64,000 nt of DNA, taken from the NCBI GenBank assembly GCA_027919835.1, contig JANVFP010000029.1, positions 434,001-498,000 of the forward strand, read 5' to 3'. Below are positions 34,606 to 46,216 of the stretch, one piece after another (position 1 is the first letter of the stretch; each line of letters opens with the position of its first letter). A program made the position numbers and the translations under genes. Under the pieces are notes generated by a model. The model was not told the DNA's origin, did no database searches, and saw nothing but the letters and a program-made list of their open reading frames with translations. This stretch comes from Lentinula raphanica (lineage: Eukaryota; Basidiomycota; Agaricomycetes; Agaricales; Omphalotaceae).

Positions 34606-37113
34606 TCATGGACAGCCGCCACAGACACCAGTCTGCGCGCAACCCATGCAACTAGCAACACCAACCCCAAACGTCTTCAATATCAGTGATATCACACTCG
34701 TTACCCCTTCACCAAGCACAAATCCGCTGGCAACTACTATGAGGCGAATATCCCCCCCACTTCTGGCATATCTGGTGCGGAAGACATGTTCGAGTACTCC
34801 TCCGATCAGACGAGCAATGGAGAACGAGGGTGTGTTCAAAAAGCCAATTGCAAAAGCAACGCCTGAAGGAATCCACTTCGCCCACCATATTTGCTTTTTG
34901 GATGCCTGGTATTTCACTGCAGAGATAAGGGCGAAGACGATGGCAAAGACAACCATGAATATGTAGCTATTTTCCGGTAGTTCACCATCACCTGGGCAAA
35001 CCCCGGTACAGTTAAGAAAAGGATGAGGCACGAGAAGAGTACTAGGACTTACGCAAGAGTCTCGCAAAGGTCAGCCATACATATGCTGTTGGGGCAGGAA
35101 AAGATGGTCCGGGAATGGGATATGCTCGGGTATATAGAGAATAAGCAGTAGTGGTGACGAATATTGATACAACGGACCCAATCAGTTGTCCGTAAAACTG
35201 AGCCCGAGGAGATGCCCCGCATAGGTGTCCAGTCTTCAGGTCTTGCATGAGATCTCCAGCCCTAGAACTATGATCAAACAAAATTCAAGACAGGTCAATG
35301 ATCTTACTGTTGTGCTCCTGCTTCCGCTACGCCCCCTGCGATTATGTTGGCTACGATATTTCCAGGTTGTATCCAAGCGAAAAACAGCTGCGAGATTTTT
35401 CCTAATCCTGACACAGGGTTTATATCTGTTTCTCCCAGTGCACGTACACTATACAGACTGAGATAGGCAAGATAGATTTGAACAGATGGAGTAACTCACG
35501 CAAGAACACTGAGAAGACCGCCTATAACGTATCCCGCAAATGTTGCAGCTGGTTTGATTCCTTCGTGCCCGAAGACAATCCAGATCAAGATTATACCAAC
35601 AAACACACTCATGCACCATCCAATAATCACCCATCTCCCTGGCACGAGGCGGTCCACCGTTTCTATTTCGCCATCATCCTTTGATAGTGACCCGAACCTC
35701 ACTCTATGAACGGCGTCCACAACAAATTCCCATGCGACAGGTAGTAGCGAGACAAGACTGTCGGCGCACATGATGGCCAATGAAACCCAGAGAATCCAAC
35801 CTCTTGAGCCAGAGGTCATATCTCCAACTGGACCGGGTGCCCAACCACAGTATTTGGCTATCGGAGAAAGGATTCCCCATCCGACGAGCATTCCCTATAC
35901 GATATGTTACAAGAATCGGATTACGACAGAAGCGGACTGACGATGTTCATGCTAAGCGTAGTCGGAAATCCCATGATGATTCCTGCGAAACGGCATAAAT
36001 GTAGTTCGACGAACTATGAATAAACGTTGTACCTTGACCCACGTACGATAGACTAGGAGTGAAGTACCATGCCCACTCTCGAGCGAGGTAAGTTCCAAAT
36101 AGCGGGATAGCAAAGATAACGGGAAAGAAATAAGATGCTAGCTGTTGATATTCAGGCTCCGTTTCCAAGAAATACTTGTTGACATACTGTGAGTGTTCCG
36201 GAGGCTACAAAGCTCCACAGAAGCTCAAGCCAGCCGGCTGCGGGTGTGATATCGGGTTCATTGAGTGGGGTAGTCTCTTGAGCGGGCTCAGTTTGTGCAT
36301 AATCTTCATCTTCAACGGGTTCATATCCATTTCGTCGTCGTAGCTTGGTGTCTGGAGGAGGAAGTTTATGGAGAACAGAAATCAACTGCGCCGTGGCCGT
36401 CCCTGAAGGAAACGCGAGTTCTTCTTCAATAATCTGCGAGCAAGTGTTATTGAGATATGGTAACGCGTTAATGACACATACCACTTGCTTGCGAATGGGA
36501 GGTGACAGAAAGACACTACGTGCAAAGTTCAGTGGTGGATCATGAACGAATACTGATGAGTACTCTGAATGCTCACCCAAAGAATGCCACTGCGCATGAC
36601 CATCCAATTCCCGCCATCCACGTTAGATGAATGGGAGGAGAACCATCTCGTTCAGTGTCGATTAAACCAAGAGCCGGGATGATTCCAACGAATCCTGCTG
36701 CCAAGGGCATTGTTCCTGTGGCGGTTGCAGTAGTTTGAACCAAGATGATCTCTTGTGGGGTCAATGGGGTAGGAAGAATCTTGCTGACAAGAAATCCAAT
36801 CAAAGCAGACTGAAGAGACATCCTATATAGTATGAACGTTGCTTGAGTATATGTTGTTCGAGAGCCTTGAAACATGACATTACATGCTGATAAACCCGGT
36901 TTGAAGACCGAAATAGAGGTTGGTGAAGCATAATAGACATCCAATGAGTAACCCAATGATAATGGCCGGAAATGAGAACTCAATCAGAGCTGAATTCTGA
37001 GTTGAGAGCGACCATCTACTTTTGGACCATCTAGCAGATTTTTGGGTTGTTAATGGTTGCAAGCGAAATGCTGAAGGTGCTCACTGTATCCAGCGCCGAA
37101 GGTCAGAGAGCAT
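34606..37113 (-). CDS. OPT-family oligopeptide transporter
   Basis: Eleven exons: 37113-37085, 37030-36884, 36822-36577, 36515-36482, 36433-36188, 36141-36033, 35982-35942, 35894-35500, 35457-35308, 35261-35053, 34991-34606 (663 aa). Hydrophobic helices and OPT signatures run throughout: YFGLQTGFISMMSLQSALIGF, EIILVQTTATATGTMPLAAGF, EELAFPSGTATAQLI, YFFPVIFAIPLFGTYLAREW, GIIMGFPTTLSMN, GDLMQDLKTGHL. The last segment ends with GCAQTGVCGGCP. Proteins of this branch (YSL/OPT) carry peptides or metal chelates across the plasma or vacuolar membrane by proton symport; the substrate is not evident. A hydrophilic acidic loop near residues 185-225 is typical of fungal members. Confidence 0.93.
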
Positions 37114-37418
37114 GATGGTCACAGGGGAAATGCTCGTGGACCGGCCACGAGTGTTGACTCTATATGCAGTCGATTTAGTAATCGAAAGGAGGACCGCGCC
37201 TTCAGCCGGCGCTTACTTCGTGTTTTCTCTCTTCCGCGGCTTCCACCCGTCATATCCGTGAAAGCTGCCTCCTAGTATGTACCTCCCAACGCAGAATTCA
37301 TACCGCTTTACACTCATAAGTTGAAGTATCAAGAAAGGAGAGAAAAGCATGCTAATGATAATATACAGTGTAAGGATAGATCATATACAAACAAAATACC
37401 AGCTCGAAAAGAGTCGTT
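37114..37418. other. Intergenic region between OPT and BTB genes
   Basis: 305 bp holding the upstream region of the OPT gene and the 3' end of the BTB gene, both on the minus strand. Nothing else is seen. Confidence 0.35.
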
Positions 37419-38488
37419 TCATTTCCCATCCATTGCCTTATCCTCTAAATCTCTCAAGACTGTCCACTCCTGTAAATCGAACAACGCCGGTAATTTATCC
37501 CAAATCTCCCGCTGAGTTGATTGAGTGTCCTCTTTGGTCTGTACAAGGCACGCCACACACAAATCTTCTTCCAACGCCCCCCAATTCTCATCCAAGTAGT
37601 CCAGCGGATCCGCCATATCCCATGACGATACATGATCGAGCCACTTCCTGAATTGTTCGGCGCATTCCAATCGTGATGGACAATCACCATGAGGAGTCAT
37701 ACGAAGACATCGGAATGACAATTTATTCTGCAAATGCACAAGCTCTGCTCTACCAATGAGAACCTTCCGCTTGTCCGCTTCACTAAGCGTGTAGTGTTGG
37801 GTTCTGAAAGTGACTCCGTCGATTATCTGATTGATGTTGTACGAGCATAAGCAGTATAGCACAGCGGGAAGAGCCCAGTCTAGTTCGAATTCGTGAATCA
37901 GGGGGAGAATGGCAAATGGCTGTTCATTTGAGTGTGAGTGAAAGACCAAACGAAGGAGCAAAGCAATCTCACCGAGTTATCAACAGGAGGAATGCTCCTA
38001 TGCGTATCACGACCTTTCCAAGCTTCCAGGGTGCTTGGATATGTAGTTCGCACATGAAGTATTGCTCGTCTACGCAAGAATTGCACGTCGTACTTGGTAC
38101 TCAATCTCAGGATCCCACCCACAATACTAAGGTCGGTTTTCGTTGGAGGTGGCTCGAAAAACCTAGTAGAGAATATACAAATCGGCAAAGTCATATTATG
38201 GTTTTAGTGGTTGAGCACGCACTCTGGATCCAGTATGGCTTTCAGAAACCAGGTCAAATCCTCTGTTGAATCATATAACCGTACGGTTGGTGTCTCCTGG
38301 CTTCCGGTTGGTTGTGGAAACGTGAACATATCCCGAAACACAGTGCTCTTTTGAGCCAGGAGCCGACTATATACTTTGAATGTAGAATTCTCATTCTCTA
38401 TGATGAGATTGCCATCTGGGTAATATAGATCTGATACGATGCGTAGAGAGCTCGAGGAAGTCGAGCACGGGGTAGAAGAGCTGTCCAT
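37419..38488 (-). CDS. BTB/POZ-domain protein
   Basis: Exons 38488-38223, 38162-37973 and 37919-37419 give 318 aa. The BTB fold is recognisable: DLYYPDGNLIIENENSTFKVYSRLLAQKSTVFRDMF, then TVRLYDSTEDLTWFLKAIL and the helical ILRLSTKYDVQFLRRRAILHV. The C-terminal half has a conserved helical pattern (LPAVLYCLCSYNINQIIDGV, LIGRAELVHLQNKLSF). This architecture is one of the most expanded in mushroom genomes; functions are mostly unknown, with possible Cullin-3 adaptor activity. The start was taken at the ATG before a serine-rich leader; the frame is open further upstream but without ATG. The divergent neighbour begins only 128 bp away. Confidence 0.85.
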
Positions 38489-38616
38489 TGCAGGTGAATT
38501 TGATACAAAGAAATACGGGAAAGAGATAGAGGTACTAATTGAGTCAATAATTGACGTGTGGCTCAAAGCGCTCGCATATAAGAGAAGCGCCGGGTGAGCG
38601 CCGGTGCTCCATCATC

Positions 38617-40063
38617 ATGCCGAATTGCTTCTGTTCACGGTGCAAAAGAGCACAAGTTTCTTCAAGAACTTTTCGGCGTCATATACCGACATTTGCTCAA
38701 TGGAAACTTGCTCAACTTGAACTAAGCCACCAACACACTGGTGCATTGTCCGAAGAAGATGACGAGGAAGAAGAAGAGCACGACATGGATCTTAGTGAGG
38801 AACATCAGGAGGAATCGCCAGGAGAAGATAACATGGATGATAGACTTACAAAACGACGTCGCATTGTGAGTGTTTCACGCTTCGTCTCTCATCCCACTTC
38901 CTCCAATTCTGCCATGATTTGCACTCGAGCCTGCGCGCGTGTGGATAACTTCCACCATGTTTCGTGCTCACTCCTGGGTGTGCTTGGTTGGTAGTTGTCA
39001 TCCGTCCCTCCATAAGTATGATTCTTTTTGTGTTGACATGCCGATTTAGAATTCTAGTACATCTCCTGCACCGTATCACAATCCCTCCCCTACAACTATC
39101 GAGTGACAGTGATACCAGCATCATTGATCCACTTCGCGAATCCTCATCAGACGAGTCTGCACGAGCACAACCAATAGCCGCGCAAGCTGGACCAGCTTTT
39201 GGAGGTCTCAACGAAGATTCTGATGTCGAAGACGAAGACGAAGTCCATGCACCAGATGTAGCTCCTCTAGTTGCCGAGTCTGAGATCGAAGATATCCGAG
39301 TCATACAGGAATTCAATGAGAGTAATCAAACTGCTACTCTCGCAAACGGCAAGCTCGAAGGGTTGGCCATCCCGCGTCTTCAAAATCATATACAGGTTCC
39401 GCTCGATATATCAGACGAGGATGTTCGGCTTTCCCTTGATCTGTATCTGGCAGCAATAAACTCATCCGAAGATACCTATCAAGCAATTCGCGAAGCTACC
39501 TTACGGCGTTTTCCTGGTGTCACCGTTCTATCTCTTGACGCGGTGAAAGTTCTTGTGCGCATCAACAGTGCTTTACCCAGAACCTCAATGCACAGTTCCG
39601 ACAAAGCTATGCCTGCTTTTCCTTCCAACAACAATGCTTTCAATGTCGCAAACAATTCTACAAGTCTCGGCTCCCAAGATCCTTCCTCAAACGACTTCGT
39701 GATCTCTGATTCTGCTCTCAACGGTTCTTCCTTCGTCGACTCTGACGTTGCTGCCGCTGCTTCAGTTGCTTCTTCTACACATGTAGAATTATCAATCAAT
39801 CCCGTTGCTCAATCTGTGAGCCTTGCTTCATCTTCTAGTCTGCCTCAATGTCAAACCTCTAATGCCATCAAGTTTCCGGGTCGTGGTCCAATGAGGAATC
39901 CTAATGTATCGTTTCCATTGAATATATCTTTCTATATTTTTATTGACTCGCATTTAAGGTATCGGGTGCATCCACAAGTTTGAACGCCCCCAGCTCCAAA
40001 CTAACAACTCGTTCGGCTCTAACTCAAACAGCTCGCCTTCAATTAAAACGAAAAGGAAAGTAA
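38617..40063 (+). CDS. N-terminal region of a Tnp2-transposon-associated protein (degenerate or truncated)
   Basis: The ATG at 38617 opens MPNCFCSRCKRAQVSSRTFRRH, a Cys/His-led head resembling many agaricomycete proteins linked to Tnp2 (CACTA) transposons, followed by an acidic run and KRRR to a GTGAGT donor at 38866. A long open segment from about 39058 to 39984 contains DISDEDVRLSLDLYLAAIN, similar to the LSDEDL..LR..A phrase after that head in such proteins, then serine-rich sequence. The junction does not stay in frame with any good acceptor, so a lesion or unusual splice is likely. A last intron (39910-39960) leads to TAA at 40061. No transposase domain follows. Confidence 0.4.
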
Positions 40064-40938
40064 CGCGAAGATACCCGGACCATTGCGGAGAAGAGGGAGC
40101 TTCTCAGTGATAATGTGAGCAACATTTTGCTCACTTATTTTGATGAAACTGACGATTACCTGTTCTTCGTTCTCAGTAGACTATTGCCCGTAGGTTGTCA
40201 AAGTAAGTGGCTGTAGTTATGGCTTCTCCATGCATGATCTAACCCTTTCTTGTTCAGTTTGTCTTCGAATGTGAATCCGGTAGACATGGATCGAGAGGCG
40301 CCGTGGTAGTAATTATGCCATGATACGGTATATTGTGGTATTATCAGTATCTCATTGAACCGCAATTCACTGTTTCAACGCTCATCTGCACCAAATTGAA
40401 GCCAACTGAACTGATATGTGCATTTAAAACTGCAGTAGGCTTGCATGAGTACGTGGCCATGCAAATAAAAGCTCGACATAGCTGAATGCCACCTGAGAAC
40501 ACCTACATACTACAGATAGCCTAGTGCCTAGTGTCACCCTCGAAAACTGCTCAGATTCATACGGGGCTCTCAAAAAGTTGCACTACCTAATGACACCTGG
40601 TTGGTTGATGAGAAAAATAATTGATATGGACAAAAGACCAGTGCATTCGCCAACCTACTGCTACCAGGTGTAAAGTTTCGTGGCGAGGGAGGCATTGGCA
40701 TATATGAAAAGAATGGGACAGTTCATACACATCCGAGTCTGTCGTCACTCTTGAGATACTATTAACCTAGATAACTTAATACGCGCAACGTTTGTTTGGT
40801 CTACGGCCCCGCAATTGACAAGCAGGGGAATAAGGGCTTCACAGCCTCTACATACTACTTTACGACTTAGATCTCTTCTTGATTGACTTCGACTTTCCTG
40901 CATATGGAAATGATCTCTTGGCGGAATGAAGGTCGAGC
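40064..40938. other. Gene-free interval
   Basis: 875 bp between the transposon-linked fragment and the 3' end of methionyl-tRNA synthetase. No ORF with splice signals or repeats was recognised; terminal repeats of a CACTA element (CACTA at both ends) were not found. Confidence 0.4.
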
Positions 40939-43703
40939 TCAGGAAGACTGCAATTGAGCCAGCTCATTTTTCAACCTCTTGAGCGTCTCTACTTCCTCCT
41001 TGACTTGCGCGTCTGTCTCCGGCGATTTGGGTTGAGCCTTCAACGATCTGATTTTGTCACCTTGTTGTGTTATTTCTGTTTCCTTCGCAATCATCTCCTG
41101 CGTCATCCCCCCGAGAACACAGGCGCGGCGGCCTCCTTCTTCCCTTTTGCCTTCGATTTTGTTGGGGCAGCCGCAGAAGGCGCCACCTCCGTCTTAACTT
41201 CGTTGCCACCAAATCGTTCCCTAAACTTGTCTGCCATGCTCTCCTCAATCTTCTTGAACAGATGTTCCGGTTTCCCAATTGTGTGTCCAGCCAAGATATC
41301 CGTAGAAAGCACCTCTGGGACTGCACGTGGAGGAGCGTTCAGTTGGACAAGGATGGCTTTGGCGGTAGCAGGCATATAAGGCTCGACCAGTGCAGATAAA
41401 ACATAGATGAGGTTGATTGCCCTCGATACTACTTGCGCGCATCGTTGAGGGTTCGAAGTCATCAAGGCTTTGTTCAAGCCGGACGATTGGAGATAGCCAT
41501 TCCCGACTTGGGAAATAGCCATAACTGTGTGAAGCCCTTGTCGTAGTTTCACGGCGTCCATGACGGTGATGTACTCCTGAAGAAGTCGGTTCACGTCAGA
41601 AATGAAGACGGAATCGTCAGGATCGTTGGGTGATAGAGGCCCAGGTGAGTCGTTGCTTTCGGGAACGACGCCTTGGTATTGCGATGAAATGAATTTCAGT
41701 ACCCGGTTGACGAAATTTCCGAAGCTGTGAAAGGTATAGAGAGGTGAGATCCATTATCCCTTGGGAAGAAAGGTCCTTACTTGTTCAACAAAACATTGTT
41801 GTTTGCGGTGATCTATAGGGAAAAATAGTTTAGTCAACTTTCAGATAATGCTTTTGATTCGCCTAACTCACGCAGTCTGCCCAAGAGAACATAGCGTCGG
41901 CTGACTCAGGCCTCGTCGAGAGCAAGTAATATCTCCACACAGACGAAGAGATACCAGTCTCTTTTGCCTGTGGACCGAAAACACCACGATTTCGACTCTT
42001 TGAGAACTTTCCGCCTTCATAGTTGAGATATTCTACGGGAGAATGCATGAGATAATTCCGGGCAACTACATTAGGAATAAGACGCACCGGTAGTGGACAG
42101 ATGGAACAACGTAGTCCAATCTCTTTTATCGCCCAATTGTATGGAAGGGAAATACACCGTATGGAAATAGACATTGTCTTTGCCCATGAACTGGTATAGA
42201 TTGACGTCTTGGGGGTTGAACCACCATTGCTTCCACTCTGGGGTATAGTTCGCTGTGATACTTGGATATCCGATTGGGGCATCGTACCAAACATCTGACA
42301 ATATGTCTGATCAGTGAAAAATCGAAAATCGAGCAATGGGTTGAGCGTACAGAGGACTTTCGTTTGCATCACCTCGTCGTCCTCTCTTCCCAGTGGTGGT
42401 ACAGGAACGCCCCAAACTAGATCCCTTGTCAGAGGTGCAGCGACTAGGCCTGCCTTCATCCTAGCATCTATGATCTCCAGATCATGATTGATAACTGAAT
42501 TCGGTGACCATTTGCCTCTTCGCGCAGCGTTCTTGATCCACTCTTCTGTTTGGGGCTGCAGGGTATCGAGTTTGACGTACATGTGAGTGGAGGTCCGGGC
42601 TACGACGCGATGGGATTTGTTGACGAGACAACGAGGCTTTATCAACTCGATAGCGTCTAGAGTGCGACTACAGGAGTCACATTGGTCTCCCCGTGCATCC
42701 TTGAATTGAAATGATTCAAGTTTGGCAAGAAGGAAGATAGGATTGGCCTACCTCGTATCCACAGTGAGGACATATACCCTCGACAAACCGATCTGCTAGA
42801 AACCTGTTGAAATGATAAGTTTTTGGTTTTGAAGAAGGAAGATCATAATGTGATATACCTTCCACAATCTTCGCAATATGTCTGATCTTTGCTTTGCGGT
42901 TCTAAATAGCCATTCTTTCCAAGATTCTGATAGATCTCTTGACAGATTCTACAAGTGACGCGTGCATCAGATACATCACGTACGTTAGCATCCAAACATA
43001 CTCTGTGTGCAGTGGTGTGGACGTCCTGCCGAAATAATCAAACCTGGAGAGGCAGAATACTAGTTAGATAGACAACACCAACCACCGAACTCAAAATGTT
43101 GTCTGGTTCGGCATTGAATATACGCACCCAATATCGAACCACTCATACGTCTCCTTATGCAAAACATGGTATTTGTCGCATAGTTCCCGGGGTGTGATTC
43201 CTTCCTTCAACGCCTGCGTCTCTGTTGCGGTCCCATATTCATCGGTTCCACAGATGTAGAGCGTCGGTCGATTTCGAGTCCCTGAAGGTAATTTGCTCTA
43301 AGATGAGGTGACCAGTGCATCTGAATAATAGATGCTTCGTACGATTATACCTGTAAAACCATCATTGAAGCGGACATTGATCTTTGAAAGGACGAGTACG
43401 CACCGACTGAAAACGTCTGCACTGAGTGTACTTCCAATTATATTCCCTGCCATACTTCCATGAGATACATGCGGCACGCGACGAAATTTTGGCGCAAATG
43501 GACGCGATGCATACCGAGATGTGGTACATTATTACAATAAGGTAAAGCAGAAGTGATGAGGACGTTCGTTTCGCCTTTCTTGGGAAGACTGAGGTTTGTT
43601 AGAAGATCCACGATTGAAGACAGAGAGGAAAATACATTGCAGAATGTCCCGGAGAAGGAATTACTTGTAGAAGACCGTCTGCAGATCTGATTTTTTGTGC
43701 CAT
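40939..43703 (-). CDS. Cytosolic methionyl-tRNA synthetase
   Basis: Class I synthetase for tRNA(Met). Seen in order: [18 protein letters not shown] with the HLGN version of [40 protein letters not shown]; zinc-ribbon cysteines in YCEDCGR and [44 protein letters not shown] (KMSKS equivalent); anticodon-binding [20 protein letters not shown]. About 12 exons are needed, one of 8 nt (43343-43350) between ADVFSR and TRNRPTL. A lysine/alanine linker ends in TGA at 41103-41105; one frame over, 55 more codons to 40939 read as a coiled WHEP-like tail ([20 protein letters not shown]). The break is at a G6 run. The ATG at 43703 is tentative; the frame is open upstream in another phase. Confidence 0.9.
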
Positions 43704-44211
43704 TGAGGGTGCAAGTCAGAGTTTGGAATTATCGATCGATTATGACTCCTCTCCGGCAACTCGCCGTTTTTGATCCCATCAGTACATGCCGATTCTAGCC
43801 GGCAGTATTTATTATTTTGCTCACTCGTCTTCGCGCATCACTCTGGCCAACTGTCTTCGTCTTACTACACTGCGAGTATAATATTTTCGCGTGAATATGG
43901 AGAGCGACGATGTGGTATCATATGTCAAGAGACAAATACTATCAGAAATATATGTGCTGGTTTGACTCTACACCCGAAATCGTAGCAGTGGATGTGTAAG
44001 CTGACCTTCGGAGATATCACCTTCACGGTTGTCCACTACCAATTGAAGACGCTCGCATTGGAGGCGCATTCATGCGGGAATGTCAGTCGAGAACATATGT
44101 AGCTAAGCACACAATCACAAGATAGATGTCAGCTTCCCAACACCATGCTATCTATGATAGCGCCGCGTTCCTGGACGGCCATGATAGAAGGCGCGAGGAT
44201 GATGTGTGATA
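43704..44211. other. Region between MetRS 5' end and MED19-like stop
   Basis: About 500 bp. An additional N-terminal exon of methionyl-tRNA synthetase may lie here, because one minus-strand frame stays open from the synthetase exon to about 43830 (phrase [18 protein letters not shown]). No start codon for that frame was found. Confidence 0.35.
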
Positions 44212-45904
44212 TCACACTGGGGTATGCTGTTGCACAGGTGCAGTGTCGCGCCCAACACCTTGCGAGTCCTATCAGAGAAAAAGGACGAAAGATATCATTT
44301 TCTCTTTCGAACCACAGAGAACAAACAAACATACCAGTCGTTGTTTTTTCATCGGAGGGGGAATAGGTCGTGGTCTCACGCCATGGTTACCCGCTCGGGC
44401 TCCAATAATCGCTTTAGGTGTCGGGTTTGCTGTTATCCCAGCGTTGGTTGAAGCACCGCTGATATTGACCTGGTTTGTAATTGTGCCGTTCGAAGTAGGT
44501 GTAGACATGGACTCTTCCCGTTCTCTTTTCTTTCCTCGAGGTGGGGCAGCAGCAGCGACATTGGATGTTGTTGTAGGTTGTGGCGGAGCAGCAAAGGAGG
44601 TAGTTGTGGAGAGAGAATTGGCACTCAAAGGCGGGGCACTAAGCGGATGAGGACCAGTGGGAGTGGCTGTCCGAAGTGGGGTAGTTACTCGGATACCAGG
44701 CCCGGGTATCTGTACTGGTTGTAAGGCAGGCTTCGTGCTCCCTGGTCTAACCGTTGAAGGAGCGGTAGATGTAGGGTGAGGACGGGGAGTACCTGTGCCC
44801 GAAGGTCTTGGGGTTGATGATACATTGGATGGTCGAGGCGCGGAGGTGGTATTAGGGAATGAGGATGATGTCGCTGAGGTGGGTATTGGTGCCTGTATTG
44901 GAGTTGAAGCAGCGGGTGAAGGTTGTTGGGTCGAAGCCTGAGACTGAGCTTGTATTTGAGCTTTGGCAAGCCTTTTGAGTTCTTTCTGTACGTTACGTCA
45001 ACGGATATCGATTTTTTAAATCAGATTCATAAAGTCGTACCCGTTTCTTTCGATCTTCTCGAGCTTGAGCCGATTCCAGAACCAAAGCACTAGGATTCCA
45101 CTGATATGGGTGGTCAGTGGTAAGGAAAGATGGTGCCACTCATGTTGCAGGACGGGACTTACGCCTTTCAGTCCTTCCAAACTGACTGTGAAAGCATCTC
45201 TTTGTGTCCGGGAGTCGAACTCTGATATTCGGACGCGCTGTTTTGGAGGAGCTGACATTAGATTCGTGAGATAGTCGTCTTTTTTCATCGAATGTTTGCC
45301 TATTAATAAGGTAAGTTATGCAAATGGTGAAGTAAGAAATTTTATTCAGCACACCAGGGACACCCTTGATAAGATGCTTGTAGCTATTCTTTTTCTTTTT
45401 CTCCCCTTTGCCACCCGGTCCGTCATCGTCATCTGCATCCTGACCATCTGCAGCCGGCGTTTGAACCATTTGCGGGGGCACAACCTCCTTCCCTTTCCCT
45501 TTGTCAGAAATCCCCAATGATCCAGTCTGTCCTGCATTTGGCAGAGAAGACGACGTTATTGAACCGTTCCTATCATTTGGGATTGCAGAGTCCTCAGATG
45601 AGGCGATAAAAGGTCGCACATATTTGTCGTAAGCGTCGTGAAGATGAAATTGGCCCAGGAGATCCTGTGTACTCTTTATATAAGCTGGTAGCTGTGAAGG
45701 ACCTTTTATTCCATGCACTGCGTCAGTTCATGACTGAAAATGGGTATAAAGAAGAGAACCTGGTGGCGGAAGAAAGAGTTGTGAAGGTCGGCTTAGATTA
45801 GGATGTGGCGTGTTGTTGAATGGATGAGCGGTGGAGGAAGGATGAGAAAGAGGACTTCGTAAATTTGAAGGGCCTGCGACAGCGTTTGTATCAGAAGAGT
45901 CCAT
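44212..45904 (-). CDS. Mediator subunit 19-like protein
   Basis: Six exons: 45904-45760, 45717-45355, 45299-45163, 45100-45041, 44985-44335, 44268-44212 (470 aa). The conserved core has FHLHDAYDKYVRPFI, SYKHLIKGVPGKHSMKKDDYLTNLM, and PPKQRVRISEFDSRTQRDAFTVSLEGLKGWNP, then a lysine-rich helix REDRKKRKELKRLAKAQ. This pattern matches fungal Med19/Rox3, a head-module subunit of Mediator that links activators to RNA polymerase II. The rest is Thr/Pro/Ser-rich. The start follows a TATA-like ACATATAAAG about 200 bp upstream; the frame upstream of the chosen ATG lacks a start. Orthology rests on the core motif only. Confidence 0.7.
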
Positions 45905-46216
45905 GAGACGGGACTCGCCGTTGTGGCCGTTCAAGGTAAAGAGATTGAGCAGCCGTGACCACTTGCTTTGGTGTTGTTTGAAATTTCGGACACGGTCCGA
46001 AGCTCCCGACAAAACATACGAGGAAGGAAGTCCTTGAGTTGAACGTTCACCCGTTCACGTTCAGTTACTTGATTTTCCGACCTTGTCGAAATCAATGTTA
46101 CTTTATATGTTACAAGAATACCGTATGCAAACTGAGAATAAGATACAATGGAAAATAATACAGATTAACTTTAGGCCGTTTTCTAAAAACCATCACCAAC
46201 GAACACAGGAAAATCA

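Noticed and set aside
43770..43985. 71-codon plus-strand ORF upstream of MetRS
   Set aside because: No support; the minus strand there may hold a 5' exon of MetRS.
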